Shown here: piece after piece, positions 8,674 through 16,953 of the stretch
How the letters are laid out: each line of letters opens with the position of its first letter
How positions within the stretch are numbered: position 1 is the first letter of the stretch
Assembly (NCBI RefSeq): GCF_015207005.2
Contig: NZ_JADEXS020000001.1
Location: 8,021,001-8,085,000 of the forward strand
Source: Desmonostoc muscorum LEGE 12446
Lineage (GTDB): Bacteria; Cyanobacteriota; Cyanobacteriia; Cyanobacteriales; Nostocaceae
Length of the DNA: 64,000 bases
Direction of reading: 5' to 3'
The notes under the pieces: generated by a model
Databases searched by the model: none
Seen by the model: only the letters and a program-made list of their open reading frames with translations
Told to the model about the DNA's origin: nothing
Translations under genes and position numbers: made by a program

Positions 8674-9339
8674 TTATTTATTTTCATTGGCTTTATTTCT
8701 ACGCAATGTCACTAAAGTTCTAACTCGACCTTTAAATAATTCAAACTCTTCGGCGCTCAATTTAGTTTTCTGCCATGCTGGACGTTGCATCAAGCGTTCA
8801 GACCATTCATATAGTTTGGTGTAATTACTAAGATTAATACCTAAATTAGGTAATGAAAGTATACCTATCCCTGCAACGATATCTGCTAAAGTTAATTGTT
8901 CGCTACCAAAAAAAGAGCGATCGCCAAGCGCTTGGGTCAAAAATTGCAGTACCTTATCTATATGCTGCTTTGCTCGTGTAGCTTGTGGTGAATCTTCACT
9001 TTCATAAATCAGTGAAATTATTTGTGGAAATAATTCATTACCTGTGACTAATTGCACCATCCTCACCGTAGCTAACGCCTGAGGTTCAGAAGGTAGCATC
9101 GCAGGTGTAGGATATTTCGCTTCTAAATAGTCCATAATCGCCAGGGATTCCACAACTCGAAAACCGTCATCCACCACAACCGGAATATTATGAAAAGGGT
9201 TAATTGTCACAAACTCTGGTTGGAATTGATCGCCATCCAACTTCACCAAAACTGATTCAAAGGGAATCTCCTTTTCTAGTAAAGTGAGCCACACACGACG
9301 AGCATTTGGCGAGAAGGGATTGTAGTAAAATTTCAGCAT
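8674..9339 (-). CDS. Glutathione S-transferase
   Basis: A 221-residue soluble GST with an N-terminal thioredoxin-like domain and a C-terminal helical domain. The start is set at ATG 9339 (MLKFYYNPFSPNARR), where the family begins; the frame extends further upstream but that part has no family match. The glutathione-site features are NPFSPNARR at the N-terminus and, near residues 52-70, the NIPVVVDDG loop followed by VVESLAIMDYL, in which the Glu-Ser pair binds the glutamyl group. The helical domain has LTLADIVAGIG. It probably conjugates or reduces electrophiles with glutathione, which fits the thiol-rich neighbourhood. Confidence 0.88.
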   Translation of the reverse strand: MLKFYYNPFSPNARRVWLTLLEKEIPFESVLVKLDGDQFQPEFVTINPFHNIPVVVDDGFRVVESLAIMDYLEAKYPTPAMLPSEPQALATVRMVQLVTGNELFPQIISLIYESEDSPQATRAKQHIDKVLQFLTQALGDRSFFGSEQLTLADIVAGIGILSLPNLGINLSNYTKLYEWSERLMQRPAWQKTKLSAEEFELFKGRVRTLVTLRRNKANENK

Positions 9340-9409
9340 ATTGAATCCTTGATAAATAAAATAGGAGTCATACCATTTCACGAAAACCTTGATACAGATA
9401 GATTTCTCG

Positions 9410-9643
9410 TAGGGGCACGGCACTGCCCATAGGTGTCAACTTAAGCTCAAACGCTTACCCGACAGACGTTTTACCCCACCCCCAACCCCTCCCCTTGCCA
9501 AGGGGAGGGGAGGTTTTGGCTTTAGACAAAACCGGGGTGGGGTAATGCGGGTAGTGATGGGGAGTGAGTGAATTCATGCATCACGTCTTGACAAGGATTT
9601 CACGTTAAGTTGACACCAATGGGCACGGCACTGCCGTGCCCTA
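9410..9643. mobile_element. MITE-like element with terminal inverted repeats
   Basis: The left end (9410-9443) reads TAGGGGCACGGCAC, then TGCCCATAGGTGTCAACTTA. The right end (9606-9643) is its complement, TAAGTTGACACCAATGGGCA then CGGCACTGCCGTGCCCTA, with a few extra bases. The interior (about 9465-9545) holds a nested inverted repeat with TTACCCCACCCC and GGGTGGGGTAA. No transposase is encoded. The TAG stop codon of the thioesterase gene falls on the right border. Parts of the same terminus recur at the end of the phosphoesterase gene near 39953 and at 57538-57555. Confidence 0.65.
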
Positions 9644-10075
9644 AACAACTTGCTGAGACTGGAAATATTTCTTTTGGAATTCTTCTGGAATTTGAATCGG
9701 ACGACCATTTTCCAAACTAATAAAAGCACCTTTTTGTGTAGCTATTGCTGCTAACTCATCGTTAGATAAAATTTCAGCTTTCACAGTCCACTTTAAGCGA
9801 CCTAAATTACTCAACCATAAACGCCCAATCACGCGATCGCTAATTTTTATCGAACGTTTATATTCAATTTCAGTTCCAGCTAAAACAGGTGCATATCCTT
9901 GCTCAAGTTGTTGATTGAGTTCCCAATGTTCATCTAAAAACTTTAAACGTAAATCCTCTAGCCATCTGATATAGACAATATTGCTAACAATTCCCACAAA
10001 ATCGATATCATATGTCCTTACAGGAATTGCCAATACTACTTCTAATGGTCTGTGCAAGTTGTCATCTACTAACAT
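9641..10075 (-). CDS. Acyl-CoA thioesterase (4HBT hotdog family)
   Basis: A 144-residue hotdog-fold thioesterase of the 4-hydroxybenzoyl-CoA type. The catalytic segment is near residues 22-41: YDIDFVGIVSNIVYIRWLED, with Asp25 in the position of the catalytic aspartate. It would hydrolyse an acyl- or aryl-CoA in the cytoplasm. It is the last gene of a tautomerase/TetR neighbourhood; the 111-base gap upstream contains a near-copy of the TetR palindrome, so it is probably controlled by that regulator from its own promoter. Its stop codon is formed by the edge of the MITE-like element. The substrate cannot be inferred. Confidence 0.8.
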   Translation of the reverse strand: MLVDDNLHRPLEVVLAIPVRTYDIDFVGIVSNIVYIRWLEDLRLKFLDEHWELNQQLEQGYAPVLAGTEIEYKRSIKISDRVIGRLWLSNLGRLKWTVKAEILSNDELAAIATQKGAFISLENGRPIQIPEEFQKKYFQSQQVV

Positions 10076-10102
10076 GATTTCTCCTGAATAAACTAAAAAT
10101 TA

Positions 10103-10116
10103 AAACCAATCGGTCT
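10103..10116. promoter_or_regulatory. Candidate TetR operator upstream of thioesterase gene
   Basis: AAACCAATCGGTCT matches 12 of 14 positions of the palindrome AGACCAATTGGTCT found upstream of the TetR gene. It lies 28 bases before the thioesterase start, a good place for repression. Confidence 0.65.
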
Positions 10117-10186
10117 GTAAAAGAACAAAATTATTCCTACTCGATAATTTTTGCCCATTTTTTAAGCCTGAGTAATTACGATAAAT

Positions 10187-10576
10187 TCAAACTTCTACTT
10201 TGTAGTTTAAGATTAACTCATCACCAGGTAACCCTCTAATTCCCCAGTTATGTTTAGGCGTTTCAAAAATTGTAATTTCAATATCGTAAATAGAAATATT
10301 CAATTTTTCATGAATATTTTGAATCAGGAGACGAATTAGCTGTTTTTTAGTTTCGACCGAGCGTCCCTCAAACATACTAATTTCAACGATCAGATAATTT
10401 TCTGATCTATCGTGTGGATAATAGAAGTCTGATTTTTCAAGTGGAAAAAAACGGTGAAATCTCTTCTCCGGGGTAAGCTGTAAAATATCAATAACACAGG
10501 TATGGATGATATTTGATAGTTCAGCTTTAATAGGATTTAATTTATCTGCTAAACCATATACCTTGATTTGTGCCAT
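10187..10576 (-). CDS. Tautomerase-superfamily protein lacking Pro1
   Basis: A 129-residue protein of the tautomerase family related to YrdN-type/4-oxalocrotonate tautomerase-like proteins. Recognisable conserved parts are KRFHRFFPLE, FEGRSVETKKQLI and PKHNWGIRGLPGDEL. In this superfamily the catalytic base is the N-terminal proline exposed after Met removal; here the second codon is GCA (Ala), giving MAQIKVYG instead of the expected MPQIK-like start. The protein may therefore be catalytically altered, or may serve another role. It lies 4 bases downstream of the TetR gene in the same direction, so it is very probably cotranscribed and under the same control. Confidence 0.8.
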   Translation of the reverse strand: MAQIKVYGLADKLNPIKAELSNIIHTCVIDILQLTPEKRFHRFFPLEKSDFYYPHDRSENYLIVEISMFEGRSVETKKQLIRLLIQNIHEKLNISIYDIEITIFETPKHNWGIRGLPGDELILNYKVEV

Positions 10577-10580
10577 ATAT

Positions 10581-11168
10581 TTAAAGGTGAGTTTCTAAGT
10601 ATTGATTCAGATGATTAATTACCCTGTGCATGTAAATTGAATCTCCATAAAGCTTGCTCATCATGATGGCTCCTTCTAGAGTTGCAATGATGATGGTAGC
10701 GATTTCATCAGCATTCACGTCAGAACGAATTTCACCTTTTGCAATTCCCGTTTGAATAATTCGACGAATCAAATTTAGCCAAGAATTCATCGCTTGTTGA
10801 GCGCGATCGCGCAATACTGGATGAGTATCATCACTCTCAACAGCAGTATTCAGCAATGGACATCCTCCCTTGATGGGTGGATTTTCTGCAAAGCTGCTAA
10901 AAACTCCAATGATTGCTTGTAGGCGTTCCACTGCATGGCGTTTATTTCGCAACACAGACCTAGTATGCTGCTGGATACGGGCGATCGCAAACTCAAAAGC
11001 CTGTAGCGCTAAATCATCCTTGCTTTGGAAGTGATTGTAAATTCCTCCTTTCTGCAATCCAGTGACACGCATAATATCTGACATAGATGAGCCTGCATAC
11101 CCCTGTTGGTTAAACAGTTCGGCTGCTTGCTGGAGAATTCTGCTTTTTGTTTCTTCACCTTTAGACAT
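10581..11168 (-). CDS. TetR/AcrR family transcriptional repressor
   Basis: A 195-residue regulator with the TetR N-terminal helix-turn-helix (about residues 20-48: AGSSMSDIMRVTG then LQKGGIYNHFQSK) and a ligand-binding C-terminal domain containing PIKGGCPLLNTAVE, as in YxaF/AcuR-like members. The start is ATG 11168; an upstream TTG at 11186 would fall inside the operator. A perfect 18-bp palindrome lies directly upstream and a near copy precedes the thioesterase gene, indicating autoregulation and control of the tautomerase and thioesterase. The inducer is unknown; an electrophilic or acyl compound would suit the neighbours. Confidence 0.88.
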   Translation of the reverse strand: MSKGEETKSRILQQAAELFNQQGYAGSSMSDIMRVTGLQKGGIYNHFQSKDDLALQAFEFAIARIQQHTRSVLRNKRHAVERLQAIIGVFSSFAENPPIKGGCPLLNTAVESDDTHPVLRDRAQQAMNSWLNLIRRIIQTGIAKGEIRSDVNADEIATIIIATLEGAIMMSKLYGDSIYMHRVINHLNQYLETHL

Positions 11169-11177
11169 TAAAATATT

Positions 11178-11195
11178 TAAGACCAATTGGTCTTA
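11178..11195. promoter_or_regulatory. Perfect 18-bp palindromic operator of the TetR gene
   Basis: TAAGACCAATTGGTCTTA is identical to its reverse complement and ends 9 bases before the TetR start codon. Binding there would block transcription of TetR and tautomerase. Confidence 0.75.
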
Positions 11196-11599
11196 TTTAA
11201 TCTCTCACGATCACTATTAAAAGTCAAGTATTTTTCAATGCCCTGCATTGGGTATTGGGTATTGGGCATTGGGCATGGGTAAAGAGGATGGGGAGCAGAG
11301 GGTAAGCAAGAATCTTTCCCCTCTGCTCCCTCATCTCCCCCCCACTCCCTATACAAAGCAAATACAGTAGACGTTTAATCATAATTGCGATTAAAATACG
11401 GTAAGCTAGTCGGATTACCGGGTTTTATGTATAAAACTGCAAAAAAATTAGTTAGAAGTAGTAATCCAGCAATCGGTGAATGGTGAACAGTTATCAAGGC
11501 TTCCTTTGGGGATTTAAACCCTAACTTAGTCTCCTCACTGATAACACGACTGCGATCGTGCGGACATTTGATAACTGATTCTTGAAATTCCCGAAGAGT
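11196..11599. other. Intergenic region with period-7 repeat
   Basis: No gene supported. A GGGTATT/GGGCATT period-7 run lies at about 11240-11280, followed by a C-rich stretch. A frame on the minus strand (11375-11605) has no protein-like composition and was not accepted. Confidence 0.5.
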
Positions 11600-12397
11600 A
11601 TGCACTATCTATTACTACCATTCTTAAGCTTCTTTGTTGGCATCATTGTTGGTTTAACGGGAATTGGCGGAGCCTCTCTTATCACCCCAATGTTGATTTT
11701 TGTCTTTCAGGTTCCGCCTTCTATTGCTGTCAGTTCTGATGTTGTAGCTGCCACATTGATGAAGATTGTTGGTAGCTTCAAGCATTGGGAACAACAAACC
11801 CTTGACACAGAAATTGTCAAATGGCTGGCATTTGGGAGTGTTCCAGGCTCACTGTTCGGCGTGGGAATTTTGCACTTTATTCAACGTACCGGCGAGTATA
11901 ACCTGGATCGCATTTTGCTTCGTTTGCTTGGGGTGATGATTTTGTTAGTCACCTTGTTGGCATTAGTACAATTGTTACTATTGACTTTTTTCCCCAAGTT
12001 TGATTTACCTGAATTACCAAAATTAGACTTAGAAACTAACTTTGGTCGTTTTCAAACAATGACTTTGGGAGCAATTTTGGGCTGCTTGGTTGGTCTAACA
12101 AGCGTCTCCTCAGGTTCAATGTTTGCCTTAGTAATGATTGCATTTTTCCGTCTTGATGCACGTAAGTTAGTGGGTACAGATATTTCACACGCAGCCATTT
12201 TGTTACTGTTTACGTCATTCGGACACCTCAGCCTGGGAACAGTTGATTGGAGTCTAGTAGTGCCTATATGGTTAGGTTCTGTTCCAGGAGTGTTACTAGG
12301 TGCTAAAGTCTGCGAACTAGCTCCCCAACGCCCACTACGGTTTATTATTTACGCAATCTTGATGATGGTGAGTTGGAAATTAGTTCATCAAGTTTAA
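11600..12397 (+). CDS. TSUP (TauE/SafE) family membrane transporter
   Basis: A 265-residue integral membrane protein of the TauE/SafE (TSUP) family, which export sulfite, sulfoacetate or related anions. The first family repeat starts with FVGIIVGLTGIGGASLITPML (residues about 12-32), and the second repeat has GAILGCLVGLTSVSSGSMFA, giving the two-fold pattern of the family. ATG 11600 is preferred over an upstream TTG at 11582. About seven or eight membrane segments are visible. A tandem GGGAATG repeat begins right after the stop codon. The exact substrate is unknown; a sulfur anion is plausible given the wider region. Confidence 0.82.
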   Translation: MHYLLLPFLSFFVGIIVGLTGIGGASLITPMLIFVFQVPPSIAVSSDVVAATLMKIVGSFKHWEQQTLDTEIVKWLAFGSVPGSLFGVGILHFIQRTGEYNLDRILLRLLGVMILLVTLLALVQLLLLTFFPKFDLPELPKLDLETNFGRFQTMTLGAILGCLVGLTSVSSGSMFALVMIAFFRLDARKLVGTDISHAAILLLFTSFGHLSLGTVDWSLVVPIWLGSVPGVLLGAKVCELAPQRPLRFIIYAILMMVSWKLVHQV

Positions 12398-12484
12398 AGG
12401 GAATGGGGAATGGGGAATGGGGAATGGGGAATGGGGAATGGGAAATGGGGAATGGGGAATGGGGAATGGGGAATGGGGAATAGG
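12398..12484. repeat. Heptanucleotide tandem repeat (GGGAATG)n
   Basis: About 12 head-to-tail copies of GGGAATG with one variant unit (GGGAAAT). It begins at the TSUP stop codon. This matches the short tandemly repeated repetitive (STRR) sequences known from heterocystous cyanobacteria. Confidence 0.95.
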
Positions 12485-12574
12485 CAATAAGGAGAGATTA
12501 ATTGTCTGTTGCCTATTGCCTCTCTTGCCTTTCATTGTTCAATCCAAAATCCAAAATCTAAAATCCAAAATTGA

Positions 12575-13237
12575 TTACCTTTTCACCCACGGCAATAGGC
12601 TGAATGTACCTCGTTCATACATAATAAATACACCCAAGCCAATTAATACAAAAGGTACGAGAGCGTTGCCGTAGCGACTTAAAAGATTCGCAATGGTAGG
12701 TTGACGGCTTAATAAATAAGCGATCGCACACCAAACCCCTACCATGACAAAAAATATACCCAGAATTATTCCCAAGCTCGTAAGGTCATGACCAGCGAAT
12801 AAGGGGATGTATATACTAATATTGTCACCACCATTAGCAATCGTTACTGCTGCAACCTTATAAGTTTGGGGGTGCAAAACACTCAAAATAAAAGCCAATA
12901 TTGGGTTAGTAGGTGTAGACTGCCTAAAATCAGTGCTTACTGTCTGAACTGTTGTAGTTTCTTCTTTTTTAAACACTAATTGCTGAACACCAATTGCAAT
13001 TGGTAGCAGTCCTAGTAATCCAATCCATTCTCGCTGTATCACCAAACCACCAAAAAATCCTGGTAAGCTAGCGATGATGATGGCTGTAAAACCTAAGTAT
13101 TGACCAAGTAAGATATGCCGCCGCCGAAAATTAGCATCTACTTGTGAGAAAAATACTAATAAGATAATGATGTCATCAATATTGGTGGCTGTAAAGGCAA
13201 TGATTCCTTCAGTGAAAGCTGTTGCAAGCTTACTCAT
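12575..13237 (-). CDS. CadD-family (cadmium resistance) membrane transporter
   Basis: A 220-residue membrane protein of the CadD/cadmium-resistance transporter family. The conserved first helix GIIAFTATNIDDIIILLVFF carries the NIDD acidic motif, followed by GQYLGFTAII and the GLLGLLPIAIG helix; the second half has TIANGGDNISIYIPLFA. ATG 13237 (MSKLATAFTEG) aligns with the paralog start; a GTG at 13267 is an alternative. It is transcribed away from a paralog that starts 42 bases away, so both promoters share one short region. The ion (Cd2+ or another) is not certain. Confidence 0.83.
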   Translation of the reverse strand: MSKLATAFTEGIIAFTATNIDDIIILLVFFSQVDANFRRRHILLGQYLGFTAIIIASLPGFFGGLVIQREWIGLLGLLPIAIGVQQLVFKKEETTTVQTVSTDFRQSTPTNPILAFILSVLHPQTYKVAAVTIANGGDNISIYIPLFAGHDLTSLGIILGIFFVMVGVWCAIAYLLSRQPTIANLLSRYGNALVPFVLIGLGVFIMYERGTFSLLPWVKR

Positions 13238-13279
13238 GCTCGATGCTAATAACACACAATTTATCACTATACCAAGTTA

Positions 13280-13996
13280 ATGTCCTGGCACAACTATGTT
13301 ACTGCAATTAGTACAGGGGCAATTACGTTTATTGCCACTAATATTGATGATATTGTGATTCTGTTGTTGTTTTTTTCTCAAATAAATTCTACTTTTCGCC
13401 CCCGGCATATAGTTACTGGTCAATTTTTAGGTTTTACAGTTTTGTTAATCCTGAGTCTTTCTGGTTTATTTGGTGGGTTAGTTTTATCAAAAAACTGGAT
13501 TGGATTACTTGGTTTGCTACCAATTGCCATCGGTATTAGCAGTTTAGTCAATCGGGAAGAAGATTCATTAGAAGAAATTTCACCAGAAACAGAAGAGTAT
13601 CAAGGAACAACAATTAGTAATTTGCTGTCTCCTCAAATTTACAGTGTGGCAGCTGTGACAGTTGCCAATGGTAGCGATAATATTAGTGTTTACGTGCCAT
13701 TATTTGCTAGTAGTAATTTAGAAAGTTTTGCGGTAACTATAGTAATATTTTTTCTATTGTTAGGAATTTGGTGTTACGCAGCATATAAATTAACTAACCA
13801 GAAAATCATAGTTGATGTTTTAACGCGCTACGGTAATAATCTCGTTCCTTTTGTGCTTATAATATTAGGCTCTTTTATTGTATTAAAAAGTGAAGCATTG
13901 AGTTTAATTAAGCTAGGTGCTAGTTGTTTTTGTTTGGTGATTTTAGTCAAAAATCAGGAAATTAACCATGAAATTGAAGACAATTCAAGTAAGTGA
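13280..13996 (+). CDS. CadD-family membrane transporter, divergent paralog
   Basis: A 238-residue paralog of the neighbouring minus-strand protein. The same landmarks are present: TFIATNIDDIVILLLFFSQ at the N-terminus, GQFLGFTVLL, NWIGLLGLLPIAIG, then VTVANGSDNISVYVPLFAS. It carries an extra C-terminal tail of about 25 residues. The two genes look like an old inverted duplication, since the proteins align along their length but the DNA has diverged. Together they may form a two-component or two-specificity exporter. Substrate inference as for the neighbour. Confidence 0.83.
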   Translation: MSWHNYVTAISTGAITFIATNIDDIVILLLFFSQINSTFRPRHIVTGQFLGFTVLLILSLSGLFGGLVLSKNWIGLLGLLPIAIGISSLVNREEDSLEEISPETEEYQGTTISNLLSPQIYSVAAVTVANGSDNISVYVPLFASSNLESFAVTIVIFFLLLGIWCYAAYKLTNQKIIVDVLTRYGNNLVPFVLIILGSFIVLKSEALSLIKLGASCFCLVILVKNQEINHEIEDNSSK

Positions 13997-14200
13997 ACAA
14001 GCAAATTATAGCTACATTTGAAACTGGGGATTGCAACACATCAAAAATCTGTAGGGGGTGTAAAGCTTTGCGCCCCTATCCAATCTATCTGTCTCATTAT
14101 TTTTTTAATTGGTATTAGACAGAAGTTGTCATAATAATGAAAGTTAATTCTCATAAATTGGACTAAAATTAGATAGCTAAATAGTAGTTAATTCCTTGTT

Positions 14201-14998
14201 ATGAATCCTTACACTATCCTTAATCAGACTGAACTTCAGCGTGTTAGTGATGGCATGACCAGACCCCTACTAGAAAATTGCGAGACTGCCTCATATATCC
14301 TTATTTTAGTCTGGCCGCAACTTGGGGATTTTGATAGTCTTGAATATGCGTGGTGGTTACAGCGCGAAGCTAAAAAATTGTCAGATGAAAAACTCGCCAT
14401 TCGTGCAGTGGGAATTGGGAATCGCACTTCTGGAACAAGATTCTGTGAATATACAGGATTTCCACCGGAAAATTTATTTGTTGAACCTAATGGAGAATTA
14501 CATCACCAACTCAAACTTTATTCAGGTCTGAATCTTCCTCTCCCTGGACTTTCTCAGTCTCAGAAAGCTTGGCTAAATCTACTGTTAATGTGTGCAGGGT
14601 TTGGAAGTCCTGGAACGCTAAGAGAAGTTTTTCGGGGATACAGGGGAGATCGTCAAGCCCCTCAACTCATTGAAGATGATGAAATTATTCAAGGTACTCC
14701 TCTACCTGCTTTTAAAGGCTCATTTTTCCAATTAGCTGGTGGAAATGGCTTTCAACGTCCCTTTGAATTAGCTACTCTACGCCTACGAAATATGGTGGAA
14801 GTTCTAAGCAATTGGCATACTTATGTACCTAATTCTGCCTACTTAACTCAGCGTGGTGGAACTTTTTTGTTTGATACTAAAGGCCAGTTACTTTACGAAC
14901 ATCGAGATCCAGGAATTTTGGGCTTTGCTAGTAATATGAGTCAGCCCCTATCATTTTTATCCTTGATCGAAACAGATAGTTTTACCTCAACTCACTAA
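14201..14998 (+). CDS. AhpC/TSA-like (PRXL2-type) thioredoxin-fold protein
   Basis: A 265-residue protein resembling the AhpC/TSA-type peroxiredoxin-like family common in cyanobacteria. Landmarks are ILILVWPQLGDFDSLEYAWW near residues 33-52 and FVEPNGELHHQLKLYSGL, plus the late GGTFLFDTKGQLLYEHRD, typical of thioredoxin-fold strands. At the place where peroxiredoxins carry the peroxidatic Cys or a CxxC, the sequence reads LGDFDSLEYAW with no cysteine. It may thus lack peroxidase activity or use another residue (Cys82 in FCEYTGF or Cys27). Single gene; role unknown. Confidence 0.65.
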   Translation: MNPYTILNQTELQRVSDGMTRPLLENCETASYILILVWPQLGDFDSLEYAWWLQREAKKLSDEKLAIRAVGIGNRTSGTRFCEYTGFPPENLFVEPNGELHHQLKLYSGLNLPLPGLSQSQKAWLNLLLMCAGFGSPGTLREVFRGYRGDRQAPQLIEDDEIIQGTPLPAFKGSFFQLAGGNGFQRPFELATLRLRNMVEVLSNWHTYVPNSAYLTQRGGTFLFDTKGQLLYEHRDPGILGFASNMSQPLSFLSLIETDSFTSTH

Positions 14999-15149
14999 TT
15001 CCTAATTGCTATAGGACTCATATTTGATTTTTGAAGTACACGTAGTAGCATGGCAAGGCTAAAGTAGTGGAATAGAAAAATTGGATTATGTTTTTCAACT
15101 TGAATTTTTCAGAGATTTTTAATGCAACATTTGAAAAACCACATCTGTC

Positions 15150-15178
15150 GTAGGGGGACAGCATTGCTGTGCCCCTAC
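15150..15178. repeat. Intergenic palindrome
   Basis: GTAGGGGGACAGCA, one central T, and TGCTGTGCCCCTAC form a near-perfect 29-base hairpin, 109 bases downstream of cysK. It belongs to the covarying palindrome family of this window and is followed on the other strand by a TGTGGTTTTTCAAAT-type flank. Confidence 0.75.
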
Positions 15179-15286
15179 AGCGCAGGTCTATTTAACATCA
15201 AAAAATGATTAGTAAAAACCTGAAACTACGTATTTATGTTGATGCACAAGATGATTCTTTTGTACAGTGCGTAAGTCCTAATCGAA

Positions 15287-16249
15287 TCAAACTTTGCTCA
15301 ACCACTCATTTTCCTCTGGATCTTTAAACAGTGAGGTGCTGAGGTAGCGTTCGCCAAAGCTAGGCTGCACCATCACGATGAGCTTACCTGCATTTTCTGG
15401 TCGCTGTGCAACTTGAATAGCCGCATACAAAGCAGCACCAGTAGAAATGCCAGATAGTAATCCTTCTTCTTTTGCTAGACGACGGCTGTAGGCGATCGCT
15501 TGGTCATCTGTAACCTGAATCACTTCATCTACCAGTTCTGGACGATAAATTGCTGGGACAAATCCGGGGCCAATACCTTGGATTTTGTGAGGGCCTGATT
15601 TACCACCGGCTAATACTGGGCTACTGCTTGGTTCAACTGCGATCGCTTGAAAACTCGGCTTGCGTTGTTTAATGACCTGTGATACTCCCGTAATCGTCCC
15701 ACCAGTACCGACTCCCGCCACCAAAATATCCACTTGTCCATCGGTATCATTCCAAATTTCTTCTGCGGTGGTTTGGGCGTGAACTTTGGGGTTAGCAGGG
15801 TTGCGAAACTGCTGCAACGTATAAGCATTGGGGGTTTGAGCTACAATTTCTTCTGCACGAGCGATCGCCCCTCGCATTCCTTCTACCCCTGGCGTTAACT
15901 CTAGTTGTGCGCCATAAGCTTTGAGCATGGCTCGTCTTTCCTGGCTCATTGTGTCAGGCATCGTTAGAATAAGATGGTAACCCTTAGCAGCTGCCACCAT
16001 CGCCAACGCAATTCCTGTATTGCCAGAGGTTGGCTCTACTAAAACGGTTTTTCCGGGGTGAATCAAGCCTGTTTCTTCTGCCGCTTCCACCATACTTGCG
16101 CCAATCCGGTCTTTGACAGAAGACGCTGGATTCATGCTTTCTAGCTTCACTACAATTTGAGCAACCGCTCCCGAAGTTTGGGGAATCTTGTTTAATTGAA
16201 CTAAAGGAGTCCGTCCGATTAATTCTGTGATGTCTTTTGCGATCTTCAT
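15287..16249 (-). CDS. cysK: Cysteine synthase A (O-acetylserine sulfhydrylase)
   Basis: A 320-residue PLP enzyme that makes L-cysteine from O-acetylserine and sulfide. The PLP lysine is Lys46 in SSVKDRIG, the substrate loop is [11 protein letters not shown] around residues 72-82 and the phosphate-binding loop is VGTGGTITG. Length and order match CysK. It is the first of a sulfur block: an Rrf2 regulator is upstream in the same direction and serine acetyltransferase is divergent beyond it. A spacer of 236 bases with CTAAAAT-type period-7 repeats lies between it and the regulator, so it probably has its own promoter. Confidence 0.95.
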   Translation of the reverse strand: MKIAKDITELIGRTPLVQLNKIPQTSGAVAQIVVKLESMNPASSVKDRIGASMVEAAEETGLIHPGKTVLVEPTSGNTGIALAMVAAAKGYHLILTMPDTMSQERRAMLKAYGAQLELTPGVEGMRGAIARAEEIVAQTPNAYTLQQFRNPANPKVHAQTTAEEIWNDTDGQVDILVAGVGTGGTITGVSQVIKQRKPSFQAIAVEPSSSPVLAGGKSGPHKIQGIGPGFVPAIYRPELVDEVIQVTDDQAIAYSRRLAKEEGLLSGISTGAALYAAIQVAQRPENAGKLIVMVQPSFGERYLSTSLFKDPEENEWLSKV

Positions 16250-16485
16250 ACAAGTACTCCTTTGTCAAACAATTTTGGATGAGAGGATTTTGGATTTTAG
16301 ATTGACCCGATACCTGCCCGTTGCGGGTTCTTGCTCTTGAGGTAGTTGCTCTGAGTAAAGAATTGTATATTTGGGATGAAAGGATTTATTCCACAAATAA
16401 AGCAACCTTGCTCTCAGGCCTTTTTAGATTTTAAGTTTTGAATGAACAATCCAAAATCTAAAATCTAAAATCTAAAATTCCGTGG

Positions 16486-16953
16486 CTAAATGTAATACAT
16501 CGGACTTTGCTGGGCGCGAATTTCCCTTTCCTGGCACAAATCTTGGAGTGTATATCGACCCAAAACTTCAATAGCAGCAGCATTGGCTTGCTCCCAGATT
16601 TCATAAACCAGAGTCCTTTCCAGAGTCGGAGATTCAGAGGTATCTTTCTCTTTGCGTTCGCCTTCAACCAAAGTCACAATTTCCAGCAGGGTGATCTGCC
16701 AAGGTTCACGAACTAAAACGAAACCTCCTTTAGAGCCACGTTGACTTTGCACCACACCGGCACGCCGGAGGTTGGTCAAAATTTGTTCTAGATAGCGCTC
16801 AGGTATGGGTTGCTTAGCGGTGATCTCACTCATGGTCAGAGGAAGTTTTTTCCCGTGGTGGCTTGCTAGTTCTAAAAGTGCCAGCAGCGCGTATTCCACT
16901 TTGGAAGACAGATCGAGGAGAGAGTAGTTTTGGCTATTCAAGACAGTACTCAA
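16486..16953 (-). CDS. Rrf2-family transcriptional regulator, possibly of cysteine genes
   Basis: A 155-residue Rrf2-type winged-helix regulator. The helix-turn-helix region is LDLSSKVEYALLALLELA, then IPERYLEQILTNLRRAGVV, then QSQRGSKGGFVL. The three clustered cysteines that hold an Fe-S cluster in IscR/NsrR-type members are absent, so it resembles CymR, which controls cysteine metabolism by binding cysteine synthase. Its place between cysK and cysE supports this. The start is uncertain: no ATG fits, and the best candidate is TTG at 16953. A CTACGGT motif lies at the start region. Confidence 0.82.
   Translation of the reverse strand: MSTVLNSQNYSLLDLSSKVEYALLALLELASHHGKKLPLTMSEITAKQPIPERYLEQILTNLRRAGVVQSQRGSKGGFVLVREPWQITLLEIVTLVEGERKEKDTSESPTLERTLVYEIWEQANAAAIEVLGRYTLQDLCQEREIRAQQSPMYYI

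Noticed and set aside
11375..11605. Minus-strand ORF of 76 codons upstream of the TSUP gene
   Set aside because: No recognisable family, overlaps the TSUP start, composition unlike a real protein.
12398..12484. The tandem repeat considered as a CRISPR array
   Set aside because: Units are contiguous 7-mers with no spacers.
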